This document shows positions 22,931-33,981 of a stretch of 64,000 nucleotides of DNA, piece by piece (position 1 is the first letter of the stretch; each line of letters opens with the position of its first letter). The notes beneath the pieces were generated by a model, which made no database searches, had not been told where the DNA came from, and saw only the letters and a program-made list of their open reading frames with translations. The DNA lies in assembly GCF_042477335.2 (NCBI RefSeq), contig NC_091245.1:230081501-230145500 (forward strand). Reading direction: 5' to 3'. Source of the DNA: Ovis canadensis. Taxonomy: Eukaryota > Chordata > Mammalia > Artiodactyla > Bovidae. Position numbers and translations under genes: made by a program.

Positions 22931-24302
22931 GCTGAGGAAATATTTTGAAAATAAAGTTATAATAATGTTTGAGAAAATTTGAAATATTTTGGAATATTGC
23001 AATCAGAACTAGGAATTGTTTCAGTAGGTTATGTTTTTGCCTGTTATAACTATCTTGTCAATTGCAAATAAGTCTTCATAATCTAGGATCACTAGACATG
23101 TAAAGGTAACCCCATCAGTCATTTCTGACTTACTTAGTGGGACATTCTTCAGCTGAATAATTTTAAGTCATAGAAAGCTTCCCAGTTTTATGAAACAGAC
23201 CCTTGTCTTGTTGGAAATGTCACCAAATAAATTATTGTTGGTAACCTGGCCACTGACTGGCACTATGTACTTTTGTCAGTGCTTCAACTGAACTGAGTAA
23301 ACTTTGTGAATAAGAATTCAGAAGTTGTGAGTGAATATGAAACTTATAACTGCCTAATAACTACTAGAAGCCAGAAGTATTGAACTGTAGTTAACCAAAT
23401 TCTCACCATCCATGTGAGTTTTGTGGTTTTGAACGCTACAAGATTTTTGCTGAAAAGATTATCATTCTAAATGCACACAGTGGATTATCTTTATAAATGC
23501 ACAACTCATTTTGATTGCTATCAAATGGGTGCAGAATGAAACGTATAGAGTCTCTTCAATTGATGCCAGAATCTCTTGCAGAGAAAGAATGTTTTATTAT
23601 TTGTTTTAGGAAAATAACTTGACCCTGTGAGTAGGGAAGGCAGGAGCTTATCTAATAAGAAATGTCTAAGCTACTCTACACAGGAACGTGAATAGACTGT
23701 TTTGCTCCTTTGGAAGGGGAGTCAGAGGAGAGGGTCTGTGAAACGAGGGGGGCAGTGGTGAACAGTGGCCATCTGCTGAAGCCATCACAAGCTGGGCCCC
23801 ATCTCTGCCAACATTGTCTCACTATAACAAACATCTTTTTGTTTAAGAGTAACAGATCTCCCACTGTTCATCAACAGGTGGTAGAGGATGGGACTTTTGT
23901 TTTCAACACAATATAACTGGTAATTTTGACAAGAACATATCAACTCCGTAACATCTTTAATTCTGTTCTTCCATGGTTCTTCCACCGTTCCTTTGTAAAA
24001 TACTCCATACAGAAAGTTCTTCCCTTGATCCTGGATAACAATGACAGGAGACTTGATTTCTTTGGTCACTGTTGGGGAACACAGCAAAGTCCTGAGTCTT
24101 CTTTAAATTGCAGAACACAGTCTCGTTTCAGAAATTAGTCCCACTGCTAAGCTTCTAACTTCACTGAAGCCACAGGTACTGCCTCCCCCTCAGGTAAGGA
24201 GGTAAGACCTGCTACAAGAGGGTTGCTGACTCCTGGTAAAGGTACAAGCTTGGCCATTTCTGAATTGCTTTCTTTCTGCTTCTGTAGTTTAATGGAACTA
24301 CA
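22931..24302. other. Intergenic with one unidentified reverse-strand ORF
   Basis: No repeat named. It holds the ORF at 23,785-24,087 and several AATAAA-like motifs on both strands. Confidence 0.3.
23785..24087 (-). pseudogene. Unidentified ORF of about 100 residues, possible gene relic
   Basis: An open frame of 100 residues with protein-like composition: balanced charged and aromatic residues, several cysteines, not low complexity. The track start is a TTG codon, so there is no credible initiator at its head. Stretches such as SPVIVIQDQGKNFLYGVFYK and EPWKNRIKDVTELICSCQNY look like a real protein, but I do not recognise the family. It contains no obvious RING, kinase or transmembrane motif. 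It could be a processed-pseudogene remnant, a fossil exon or chance. No poly-A tail or target duplication was seen next to it. Confidence 0.25.
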
Positions 24303-24578
24303 TTAAAAAAAATTTTTTTTTTTTGCCTGCACTGGGTCTTTGTTACTGCACACAGGTTTTCTCTAGCTGCAGCACGCGGGAGCTACTCTTTGTTCAGCAC
24401 ACGTGGGCTTCTCATTGTGGTTGCTTCTCTTACTACAGAGCAAGGGGTCTAGGCATGTGGGCTTCAGTAGTTGTGGCACATGGGCTTAGTTGCCCTTAGG
24501 CATATGGGATCTTCCCAAACCTTGTCCCCTGCATTGGAAGGTGAATTCTTAACCACTGGACCACCAGGGAAGCCCCCT
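24303..24578 (-). mobile_element. CHR-type SINE, long form
   Basis: GCCTGCACTGGGTCTTTGTT, the internal block CTAGCTGCAGCACGCGGGAG and TTAACCACTGGACCACCAGGG. Confidence 0.8.
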
Positions 24579-24718
24579 GAATGCTTTATTATTTCCAGAT
24601 AAAATGACCTCAAAACTGTTGGGTAAGTTTCTTAGTTCATCGCCCTTGATTCACTGCCACTGTAATCATGGCACCAGTTGTGGCTGTGCTTTCTTTGATG
24701 TCCTGGATATGAACAACC

Positions 24719-27700
24719 ACAGTTCAGTGCAGTCGCTCAGTCGTGTCCGACTCTTTGCGACCCCATGAATCGCAGCATGCCGGGCTTCCCTGTCCATCAC
24801 CAACTCCCTGAGTTCACTCAGACTCACATCCATCGAGTCCGTGATGCCATCCAGCCATCTCATACTCTGTCGTCCCCTTCTCCTCCTGCCCCCAATCCCT
24901 CCCAGCATCAGAGTCTTTTCCAGTGAGTCAACTCTTCACATGAGGTGGCCAAAGTACTGATATTCAGCTTTAGCATCATTCCTTCCAAAGAAATCCCAGG
25001 GCTGATCTCCTTCAGAATGGACTGGTTGGATCTTGCAGTCCAAGGGACTCTCAAGAGTCTTCTCCAACACCACAGTTCAAAAGCATCAATTCTTCGGCGC
25101 TCAGCCTTCTTCACAGTCCAACTCTCACATCCATACATGACCACAGGAAAAACCATAGCCTTGACTAGATGGACCTTAGTCGGCAAAGTAATGTCTCTGC
25201 TTTTGAATATACTATCTAGGTTGGTCATAACTTTTCTTCCAAGGAGTAAGTGTCTTTTAATTTCATGGCTGCAGTCACCATCTGCAGTGATTTTGGAGCC
25301 CCCAAAAATGAAGTCAGCCACTGTTTCCACTGTTTCTCCATCTATTTCCCATGAAGTGATGGGACTGGATGCCATGATCTTCGTTTTCTGAATGTTGAGC
25401 TTTAAGCGAACTTTTTCACTCTCCTCTTTCACTTTCATCAAGAGGCTTTTTAGCTCCTCTTCACTTTCTGCCATAAGGGTGGTGTCATCTGCATATCTGA
25501 AGTTATTGATATTTCTCCCGGCAATCTTGATTCCAGCTTGTGTTTCTTCCAGTCCAGCTTTTCTCATGATGTACTCTGCATAGAAATTAAATAAGCAGGG
25601 TGACAATTACAGCCTTGACATACTCCTTTTCCGATTTGGAACCAGTCTGTTGTTCCATGTCCAGTTATAACTGTTGCTTTCTGGCCTGCCTACAGACTTC
25701 TCAAGAGGCAGGTCAGGTGGTCAGGTATTCCCATCTCTTTCAGAATTTTCCACAGTTTATTGGAATCCACACAGTCAAAGGCTTTGGCATAGTCAATAAT
25801 GCAGAAATGGATGTTTCTCTGGAACTCTCTTGCTTTTTCCATGATCCAGCAGATGTTGGCAATTTGATCTCTGGTTCCTCTACCTTTTCTAAAACCAGCT
25901 TGAACGTCAGGAAGTTCACAGTTCATGTATTGCTGAAGCCTAGCTTGGAGAATTTTGAGCTTTACTTTACTAGCGTGTGAGATGAATGCAATTGTGCGGT
26001 AGTTTGAGCATTCTTTGGCATTGCCTTTCTTTGGGATTGGAATGAAAACTGACCTTTTCCAGTCCTGTGGCCACTGCTGAGTTTTCCAAATTTGCTGGCA
26101 TATTGAATGCAGCACTTTCACAGCATCATCTTTCAGGATTTGAAATAGCTCAACTGGAATTCCATCACCTCCACTAGCTTTGTTCGTAGTGATGCTTCCT
26201 AAGGCCCACTTGACTTCACATTCCAAGATGTCTGGCTCTAGATGAGTGATCACACCATCGTGATTATCTGGGTCATGAAGATCCTTTTTGTACAGTTCTT
26301 CTGTGTATTCTTGCCACCTCTTCTTAATATCTTCTGCTTCTGTTAGGTCCATACCGTTTCTGTCCTTTATCGAGCCCATCTTTCCATGAAATGTTCCCTT
26401 TATATCTCTAATTTTCTTGAAGAGATCTCTAGTCTTTCCCATTCTGTTGTTTTCCTCTATTTCTTTGCATTGATCGCTGAAGAAGGCTTTCTTATCTCTT
26501 CTTGCTATTCTTTGGAACTCTGCATTCAGATGCTTATATCTTTCCTCTTCTCCTTGGCTTTTCACTTCTCTTCTTTTCACAGCTATTTGTAAGGCCTCCG
26601 CAGACAGCCATTTTGCTTTTTGCATTTCTTTTCCATGGGGATGGTCTTGATCCCTGTCTCCTGTACAATGTCACGAACCTCCGTCCATAGTTCATCAGGC
26701 ACTCTATCTGTCAGATCTAGGCCCTTAAATCTATTTCTCACTTCCACTGTATAATCATAAGGGATCTGATTTAGGTCATACCTGAATGGTCTAGCGGTTT
26801 TCCCCACTTTCTTCAATTTGAGCCTGAATTTGGTAATAAGGAGTTCATGATCTGAGCCACAGTCAGCTCCTGGTCTTGTTTTTGTTGACTGTGTAGAGCT
26901 TCTCCATCTTTTGCTGCATAGAATATAATCAATCTGATTTTGGTGTTGACCATCTGGTGGTGTCCATGTGTAGAGTCTTCTCTTGTGTTGTTGGAAGAGG
27001 GTGTTTGCTATGCCCAGTGCATTATCTTGGCAAAACTCTATTAGTCTTTGCCCTGCTTCATTCCATATTCCAAGGCCAAAGTTGCCTGTTACTCCAGGTG
27101 TTTCTTAACTTCCTACTTTTGCATTCCAGTCCCCTATAATGAAAAAGACATCTTTTTGGGGTGTTAGTTCTAAAAGGTCTTGTAGGTCTTTATAGAGCCG
27201 TTCAACTTCAGCTTCTTCAGCATTACTGGTTGGGGCATAGACTTGGATTACCGTGATATTGAATGGTTTGCCTTGGAGACGAACAGAGATCATTCCGTCG
27301 TTTTTGAGACTGTATCCAAGTACTGCATTTCAGACTCTTTTGTTGACCATGATGGCTACTCCATTTCTTCTGAGGGATTCCTGCCAGCAGTAGTAGATAT
27401 AATGGTCATCTGAGTTAAATTCACCCATTCCAGTCCATTTTAGTTTGCTGATTCCTAGAATGTCAACATTCACTCTTACCATCTCCTGTTTGACCACTTC
27501 CAATTTGCCTTGATCATAGACCTGACATTCCAGGTTCCTATGCAATATTGCTCTTTACAGCATCGGACCTTGCTTCTATCACCAGTCACATGCACAGCTG
27601 GGTATTGTTTTTGCTTTGGCTCCATCCCTTCATTCTTTCTGGAGTTATTTCTCCACTGATCTCCATTAGCATATTGGGCACCTACTAATCTGGGGAGTTC

Positions 27701-28335
27701 CTCTTTCAGTATCCTATCATTTTTCCTTTTCATACTGTTCATGGGGTTCCCAAGGTAAGAATACTGAAGTGTTTGCCATTCCCTTCTGCAGTGGACAACA
27801 TTCTGTCAGACCTCTCCACCATGACCCGCCCATCTTGGGTTGCCCTGCAGGCATGGCTTGGTTTCATTGAGTTAGACAAGGCTGTGGTTCTAGTGTGATT
27901 AGTTTGACTAGTTTTCTGTTAGTATGGTTTCAGTGTGTCTGCCCTCTGATGCCCTCTTACAACACCTACCATTTTACTTGGGTTTCTCTTACCTTGGGCG
28001 TGGGGTATGTCTTCACAGCTGCTCCAGCAAAGCACAGCCACAGCTCCTTCCCTTGGATAAGGGGTATCTCCTCCCACCGCCCTTCCTGACCTTCAGTGTT
28101 GGATGGCTCCTCTAGGCCGTCCTGCGCGGCGCAGCCACCACTCCTTGGACGTGGAGTTGCTCCTCCCAGCCACCGCCCCTGGCCTTTGTCGTGGGGTTGC
28201 TCCTTCTGGCCGCTGCCCCTGGCCTCGGCGCGGGGTAGCTCCTCTTCGCCGTTCCTGCGCAGTTGCAGCCTGGCACTCTAGGCCACTGTCCCTGACCTCA
28301 GACGTGGGGTAGCTCTTGGCCGCCGCCGCCACCTG
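24719..28335 (-). mobile_element. Near full-length BovB (RTE) LINE
   Basis: About 3.6 kb. The reverse-strand 5' end is a CpG-rich leader (28,335 down to about 28,090). Then come an apurinic-type endonuclease region (about 27,540-26,800), a reverse transcriptase region (about 26,625-24,950) and the 3' terminus GACTCACTGCACTGAACTG-like at 24,719. It is RTE-clade, with a short 3' end and no poly-A. Multiple stops and shifts break the reading frame. It is the longest copy in the window and lies head to head with the BovB at 28,745. Confidence 0.95.
24908..27742 (-). pseudogene. BovB endonuclease/reverse transcriptase ORF, broken
   Basis: Transposon polyprotein in pieces. 27,476-27,742 and 27,330-27,545 cover the N-terminus (YCIGTWNVRSM, then VNVDILGISKLKWTGMG). 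27,105-27,293 covers the endonuclease motif VIQVYAPTSNAEE with DVFFIIGDWNAKVG, ending at a premature stop. 26,583-26,816 covers a linker. 25,690-26,625 covers reverse transcriptase motifs with QAGFRKGRGTRDQ and the catalytic-Asp motif IDYAKAFDCVD. 24,908-25,606 carries FRYADDTTLMAESEEE, the YADD active site. The frame breaks between the last two pieces. It is unable to encode a full protein and is not a host gene. Confidence 0.9.
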
Positions 28336-28744
28336 CGCTTAGTGCCTTATAATTTGGAAAACCTCACATTCTCTTTACTATATAATTCCGTGAGGTCAAC
28401 GTGATGGGAGACAGTAGAGGGGTATTTAAACTTGGTAGCTATTGAAACCCCAAATCAGAACGTGTTTAGCTTGCTTACAGGGCACCTTCCTGTGACTGAG
28501 GCCTCCTGTTTTGTTTCTTGAGACAGAGAATATCTAAGTGAGGAGTATGACGTGAGCACCAAAGTTTGTCATAAAATTCATGCTTTATTGCCTCTTCTTT
28601 GTGTCACCTGTTAATAACTGCAAAACATTTCTCATCTTTTATCCTTTCCCTATATTCTATCAAAAGGAGATTGTTGCAAGTATATAAGCATAGACCCAAA
28701 GCAGCTAAACTTTCTCTCTCCCCACCATGTTTTGGGGTAGCTGA
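28336..28744. other. Spacer between two inverted BovB copies
   Basis: About 400 bp of AT-rich sequence with no gene or nameable repeat. It separates the 5' ends of the two BovB elements. Confidence 0.4.
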
Positions 28745-29632
28745 GCCTTGCTTATTTAAGTTATATGCAGAGTACATCATGAGAAACGCTGGGCTGGAAG
28801 AAACACAAGCTGGAATCAAGATTGCCGGGAGAAATATCAATAACCTCAGATATGCAGATGACACCACCCTTATGGCAGAAAGTGAAGAGGAGCTAAAAAG
28901 CCTCCTGATGAAAGTGAAAGTGGAGAGTGAAAAAGTTGACTTAAAGCTCAACATTCAGAAAACGAAGATCATGGCATCCGGTCCCATCACTTCATGGGAA
29001 ATATATGGAGAAACAGTGGAAACAGTGTCAGACTTTATTTTTTGGGGCTCCAAAATCATTGCAGATGGTAATTGCAGCCATGAAATTAAAAGATGCTTAC
29101 TCCTTGGAAGAAAAGTTATGACCAACCTAGATAGCATATTCAAAAGCAGAGACATTATTTTGCCGACTAAGGTCCATCTAGTCAAGGCTATGGTTTTTCC
29201 TGTGGTCATGTATGGATGTGAGAGTTGGACTGTGAAGAAGGCTGAGTGCTGAAGAATTGATGCTTTTGAACTGTGGTGTTGGAGAAGACTCTTGAGAGTC
29301 CCTTGGACTGCAAGGAGATCCAACCAGTCCATTCTGAAGGAGATCAGCCCTGGGATTTCTTTGGAAGGAATGATGCTAGAGCTGAAACTCCAGTACTTTG
29401 GTCACCTCATGTGAAGAGTTGACTCATTGGAAAAGACTCATGCTGGGAGGGATTGGGGGCGGAAGGGAAGGGCACGACAGAAGATGAGATGGCTGGATGG
29501 CATCACTGACTCAATGGACGTGAGTCTGAGTGAACTCCGGGAGTTGGTGATAGATAGGGAGGCCTGGCGTGCTGCAATTCATGGGGTCACAGAGTCGAAC
29601 ACGACTGAGTGACTGAAGTGAACTGAACTGAG
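28745..29632 (+). mobile_element. BovB LINE, 5' truncated
   Basis: Starts inside the reverse transcriptase (LFKLYAEYIM) and includes LRYADDTTLMAESEEE and VKAMVFPVVMYGCESW. It ends in GACTGAAGTGAACTGAACTG. A stop interrupts after KKAEC. Nearly the whole 0.9 kb matches the reverse complement of 24,719-25,606. Confidence 0.95.
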
Positions 29633-29652
29633 CACTTTATCACCTCAGATTT

Positions 29653-30203
29653 ATTTAAACCTTTTTTAATTGGAGGATAATTGCTTTATAATATTGTGTT
29701 GGTTTCTGCCATACATCAGCATGAATCAACCACACGTATATATATGTGCCCTCCCTCCTGAACCCCCCTCCCATTTCCCTCCCGATCCCACCCTTCTAGA
29801 TTGTCCAGAGCACTGGGTTGATCCTCCTGTGTCACACAGCAAATTCCCACTTGCCATCTGTTTTACATATGGTAATGTATAGGTTTCCATGCTACTCTCT
29901 CAATCTGTGTCCCCCACTGTGTCCACAAGTCTCTTCTCTATGTCTGTGTCTCAACTGCTGCCCTGCAAGCAGGTTCATCAGTACCATCTTTCTAGATTCC
30001 ATATGTATGCATTGATATATAACATTTATCTTTCTCTGACTTACTTCACCCTGTATAATAGGCTCTAGGTTCATCCACCTCATTAGGACTGACACAAATG
30101 CATTCTTTTTTATAGCTGAGTAATACTCTATTGTATACATGTACCATAATTTCTGTATCCCTTTGTCTGTTGATGGACATCCAGGTTGCTTCCATGTCCT
30201 AAG
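29653..30203 (-). mobile_element. L1 3' end with perfect 12-bp target duplication
   Basis: Reverse-strand ruminant L1 3' UTR (TTGGAGGATAATTGCTTTATAA) and ORF2 end (translating YSAIKKNAF, CPSTDKGIQKLWY). Flanked by CACCTCAGATTT at 29,641-29,652 and 30,204-30,215, so the 5'-truncated insertion is exactly delimited. Confidence 0.95.
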
Positions 30204-30215
30204 CACCTCAGATTT

Positions 30216-30780
30216 TTAAGCTTATGGATTTTAAGCATGTACTTTTGCATCTGAGAGTTATCTTTCTGAGAATTATCTGTCTATCCTTTCCAGGCAAACA
30301 TTATCTTCTGTAGCATGCATGGATCACAGTCCACAAACCCCAGTATATTAAGTGGACTGTGATACTGAGGCTGCCACTGTTTTTGTAGGCTCCTGTATCT
30401 CTCTGATCATGCTGGTTACGGAAATCTTTGGTCAAGTTGGGAATCCATGGGCCTCTAAGCCAGTCTCTTCGTAGAAACAGAAATAGCCCTTCATTTTAGG
30501 CGTCATAGCTTCCTTCCACTAGGACCTGATTTATCTTTAACTGGGGGCTTCTTTTTACTTCTCCTAAACATTCAGCCTCTTCTGTCAAATGTTACTTACC
30601 TCAGTGGATTGAGGCTTTTGGGAAAACAAAAGGCAGATAAGTCTAGGGAGAGATTACTTCTGATTTCTTGCTACATACATAATTCTTCAGGTAAGGAAGG
30701 GAAGGGGAAAACACAAGTGGAAAAAATTAGAGCTTAAAGCATTAGTCAGCCATATGCATTCATTCTAGAGGCAATTACAC
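30216..30780. other. Intergenic, nothing recognised
   Basis: No gene or nameable repeat. Confidence 0.35.
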
Positions 30781-31010
30781 TTAAAAAAAAAAGACTATCT
30801 TTTTTTAAGAGCAATTTTAGGTTCACAGCAAAATCAAAGGGCAGGTACAGAGATATCCCGTATATTATTTCCTGCCCCTCCCCCATGCATAGTCTCCCCC
30901 ATTATCAACACCCTCCACAAGTGATGGATTTTCACAGACACATCATTATCACCCAAAGTCCATTGTTAACATCACCCTTACACTTTTCTTTTTTTTCAAA
31001 AATGAGAATA
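30781..31010 (-). mobile_element. Ancient L1-type 3' fragment
   Basis: GCAATTTTAGGTTCACAGCA, then GGTACAGAGATATCCCG and CATCATTATCACCCAAAGTCC, is a familiar ancient L1 end. The subfamily is not resolvable by eye. Confidence 0.5.
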
Positions 31011-31133
31011 ATTTTATAAAGTATGTTATATTTATTGCCAGGGAAAAATATTCACAACATATTGTTTCGACAGCAAGTTAAAAACTGTTTATCAGAATGT
31101 TTCCAAGGTTGTAAGAGAAAATTCAACTATGTG

Positions 31134-31400
31134 CATGCTAAGTTGCTTCAGTCGTGTCCGATTCTGTGCAACCCCATAGACGGCAGCCCACCATGCTCCC
31201 CTGTTCCTGGGATTCTCCAGGCAAGAACACTGGAGTGGGTTGCCATTTCCTTCTCCAATGCATGAAAGTGAAAAGTGAAAGTGAAGTCACTCAGTCATGT
31301 CCGACTCTTCGCGACCCCATGGACTGCAGCCCATCAGGCTCCTCCATCCATGGGATTTTCCAGGCAAGAGTACTGGAGTGGGGTGCCATTGCCTTCTACC
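31134..31400 (-). mobile_element. Bov-A2 SINE (first of a tandem pair)
   Basis: Two Bov-A units with the GTGAAAAGTGAAAGTGAAG linker. Flanked by CAACTATGTG at 31,124-31,133 and 31,401-31,410. Confidence 0.95.
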
Positions 31401-31410
31401 CAACTATGTG

Positions 31411-31688
31411 TATGCTGCTGCTGCTGCTAAGTCGCTTCAGTCGTGTCCGACTCTGTGTGACCCCATAGACGGCAACCCACCACGGTCCCCCGTCCCCATC
31501 CCCAGGCAAGAACACGAGTGGGTTGCCATTTCCTTCTCCAATGCAGGAAAGTGAAAAGTGAAAGTGAAGTCGCTCAGTCGTGTCCGACCCTCAGCGACCC
31601 TATGGACTGCAGCCTTCCAGGCTCCTCCGCCCATGGGATTTTCCAAGCAAGAGTACTGGAGTGGGGTGCCATTGCCTTCTCCGAAAGT
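31411..31688 (-). mobile_element. Bov-A2 SINE (second of a tandem pair)
   Basis: Starts with (CTG)n CTAAGTCGCTTCAGTCG, shares the linker and two-unit body, and ends GTGCCATTGCCTTCTCC. It sits directly against the target duplication of the first copy. Confidence 0.95.
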
Positions 31689-32579
31689 CTAAATGGATGT
31701 ATGTCACCGTGTAACAACGGATAGCTTGGATAGCACTGGAATTCACACAACGTAAGCAACCCTTTCAGTAAACTGGTGAAGACATCTGAGATTGACTCGG
31801 GACTCACTGATACTAAATTTTATTAATATTTTTCTGTAATTTACTGTTGAAGAGCCTAAGATCTGAAAGTACTAGCAATATACAGTATACTGAGGTCCGC
31901 AGCTTTATTCAGTACAGTAAATAACTTCCAACTACATATTAGAGGGAAGTGTGATGAGAGCGTATCTTGAGATATAGCTGGATAAAGTTTCTTAAGAGAA
32001 AGGACTGAACTGTTTGTTTTGTAATTCTAGGGGTTAAGAAGGTGAAATAGGAATTTGGCGGAGACATTAAATTGGAAATCAGGAATTCTGTGCAATAGTC
32101 ATCTCCAGACAACAATTTCGTATCGTGGAGACGCGGCGGAGGCGAGAGTAGTAGTAGGACGAGATGGAGGGAAACGGTCCTAAATGCGTCTTGAGGTCCC
32201 ACTACCCCTCAGAGTTAGTTCTCTTTAAGTACAAGAGAATTCTCAGTCATCAGAAGCCCTCTCCTATGCGGGAACAAGTATTCTGATGGGTTTGTCTCTC
32301 CAGACGCTGTAAACAAAAGCAAAGCCGGGCTCAGGCGAGGATGGCACTCGCTCACTGGGGTGCTGTGTGCGCTCAGGACGCCTCAGGGTGCTGGGAACCA
32401 ATGAAGTCACGACGGAAGACGCTGCGCTTTAAAGTCTAGAATTAGCACATGCCGACTTGGCTCCACGTTAAAATAAAAAACAGAAGTAGTTCTAAGAATC
32501 TTTTGTAGAAATCACAGGCCTCCGCCAGGCCCCGCCTCTCCCCGGAAGCCATCCAGAGGGCCCAAGAGGGACTCCAGAA
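31689..32579. other. TRIM59 upstream flank
   Basis: Repeat-free. CpG density rises from about 32,120. It holds a TTTGGCGG motif (32,054-32,061; E2F-like) and a CCAAT box (32,398-32,402). These are motif matches only, without evidence of use. Confidence 0.4.
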
Positions 32580-33340
32580 CAGACTCAAGGCAGCCAGAAG
32601 CGGCCCCGCCAACTGAAGCAACCCCTGCGGCGCGCCTCTGCAGCTCCGGAGCTGCACCCGCTCCTAGTGCGCAGGCGCAGAAAGCTGGCCGCAGTCCTCC
32701 AGCCGAGCCCTAGCAACCGTGCCCCCACTTCAGCCCTAACTGTGGGCAGTTTACTTTCGAACCGCGGCCCCGCGCTCTTTCTCATTGGCTGAGGCGACGC
32801 AGTTGAAGGTTGCCGGGAGACTGCGCCTGCGTCGTAAGGCGCCTGAGCTCCGCCTCTTCTGAGCACCTGAAGGCCTCAGGGCAGAGGAGGGCGGGGACGC
32901 CAAGCAGCCCTCAGCACCGTCGGGTGGCAGTGCTACCCTGTTGCTGCTAGTGGAGTTGCCTGTTTCCCGTCCTCACGGTGAGTTTAAGGAGCTTTTCTTC
33001 GGTCCGAAAAGGCGGCTGTGGGTCCCTCCTCTTTGCTTGTAGCCCAGGCTGGTGTACGGTGTGTGTTTGAGGCTTGGTAATTCAGAGGGCTGGCTTGGGT
33101 CCTGCGTCTCTTCCCTCTTGTCCGAGGTGAAGAGCTGGGGGACCTTGTTTTCCCTCCCGCCAGGATGGAGCTGCCTTCCCGTGAGAGAGAAGGCCCCCTG
33201 TGGCGGGGTGGGAAAGGGGCCGGGCTCCGCCGAGCTGAGTGACCGCTCGGGGGTCGGCGTGGATGGAGGACGCCGAGGCGCGTTGGGAGAGAGGCCGGGA
33301 AGGATTTGTCGGAAACCTTCGGGAAAGGGAAGGTGAAGGC
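32580..33340 (+). promoter_or_regulatory. TRIM59: CpG-island promoter of TRIM59
   Basis: A dense CpG, GC-rich block with no TATA box surrounds the predicted first exon. It contains an inverted CCAAT box (ATTGG at 32,784-32,788), a TTCGAA motif (32,756-32,761) that resembles a cell-cycle homology region, and GC boxes such as GGGCGGGG near 32,890. A CpG-island promoter with CCAAT fits a housekeeping or proliferation-linked gene. Reverse-strand ORFs here are composition artefacts. The exact start site cannot be read from sequence. Confidence 0.75.
32880..32977 (+). other. TRIM59: TRIM59 exon 1 (non-coding), 5' end uncertain
   Basis: Inferred from a strong donor, CTCACG|GTGAGT, at 32,977/32,978 inside the CpG island. 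Human TRIM59 has untranslated upstream exons, so this is the expected place. The left boundary is a guess. Confidence 0.5.
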
Positions 33341-33907
33341 CCTGGTGGTCGAGCCCCTTCTCTGGCAGACGTTCTCACCGGAATTAACGTTCTACACCAC
33401 GGTAGGTGTAGTTACACCCATCTTACAGATGTGAAACGGCAGTTGGGAGAGGCACTAGGTAAAACACCTCCAGGGATTCTCAACATTTACGTGGCAGAAC
33501 TGAGACATTAACAGACGTACTGATGGGAATAACCGAAATCAAGATTTGTGATTTTCAACTGGCATAACCTTTCACTCCTATGAGTGCTTCTTGCCTTCCA
33601 GTTAACTCTCAGCAGTCCAACATGACCCTGAAGGTTTACTCCGTCATCACCATTGTTAGCTAATGTTTTCGAGATGCTTGACGCTATAAAAAGAGGTCCT
33701 TTGTGACAGTTTATTTGGTCACAGATTTGTTGGGATTTTCAAGTTACAGTGATACCTCTCCTGCTACTCCACAGCTATTGATATTTGTCACTACTTTAAA
33801 ACACACACACACACAGTGAGGCTCAGGGAAGGTAAGTATCAAAGATAGTGATATTTCCTTTTGAGAATTTGAATCTAGAACATTAAGATAAAATAATTTT
33901 ATTTCAG
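32978..33907 (+). other. TRIM59: TRIM59 intron 1 (predicted)
   Basis: CpG-rich at its start. A reverse-oriented MIR-like piece lies at about 33,400-33,515 (CATCTTACAGATGTGAAAC) and a (CA)8-like run at about 33,800. No coding sequence; the 94- and 90-codon ORFs near 33,052-33,511 are not supported. Confidence 0.45.
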
Positions 33908-33981
33908 AATAAGGATAAAAGAATCCGAAAAAGTTAAAGAAGATATATATTCAGTCTCCAAACCAGAAAGTCAACTAAATG
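33908..33981 (+). other. TRIM59: TRIM59 exon 2 (non-coding, predicted)
   Basis: A 74-bp block bounded by acceptor TTTTATTTCAG|A and donor AAATG|GTAAGT. It ends in ATG, and splicing to exon 3 gives ATG GAA ATG CAC, which places an in-frame ATG two codons before the TRIM59 start. Support is splice-signal quality only. Confidence 0.45.

Noticed and set aside
24908-26625. Long ORFs encoding a reverse transcriptase, as a possible host gene
   Set aside because: YADD and FDCVD motifs with BovB flanks and broken frames show a defective BovB LINE.
28599-29252. 217-residue ORF as a candidate novel gene
   Set aside because: The first part is non-repeat sequence read by chance into BovB reverse transcriptase from 28,745 on.
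31134-31688. Regularly repeated units resembling a CRISPR-like array
   Set aside because: The units are Bov-A monomers of two adjacent SINEs, and the genome is mammalian.
1-32579. KPNA4 or IFT80 exons
   Set aside because: KPNA4 would be expected to the left and IFT80 to the right of SMC4, but no matching coding sequence was seen in the window.
32585-32866. Reverse-strand 93-residue ORF in the CpG island
   Set aside because: Arg/Ala/Gly-rich translation of a GC-rich promoter with no start context or recognised domain.
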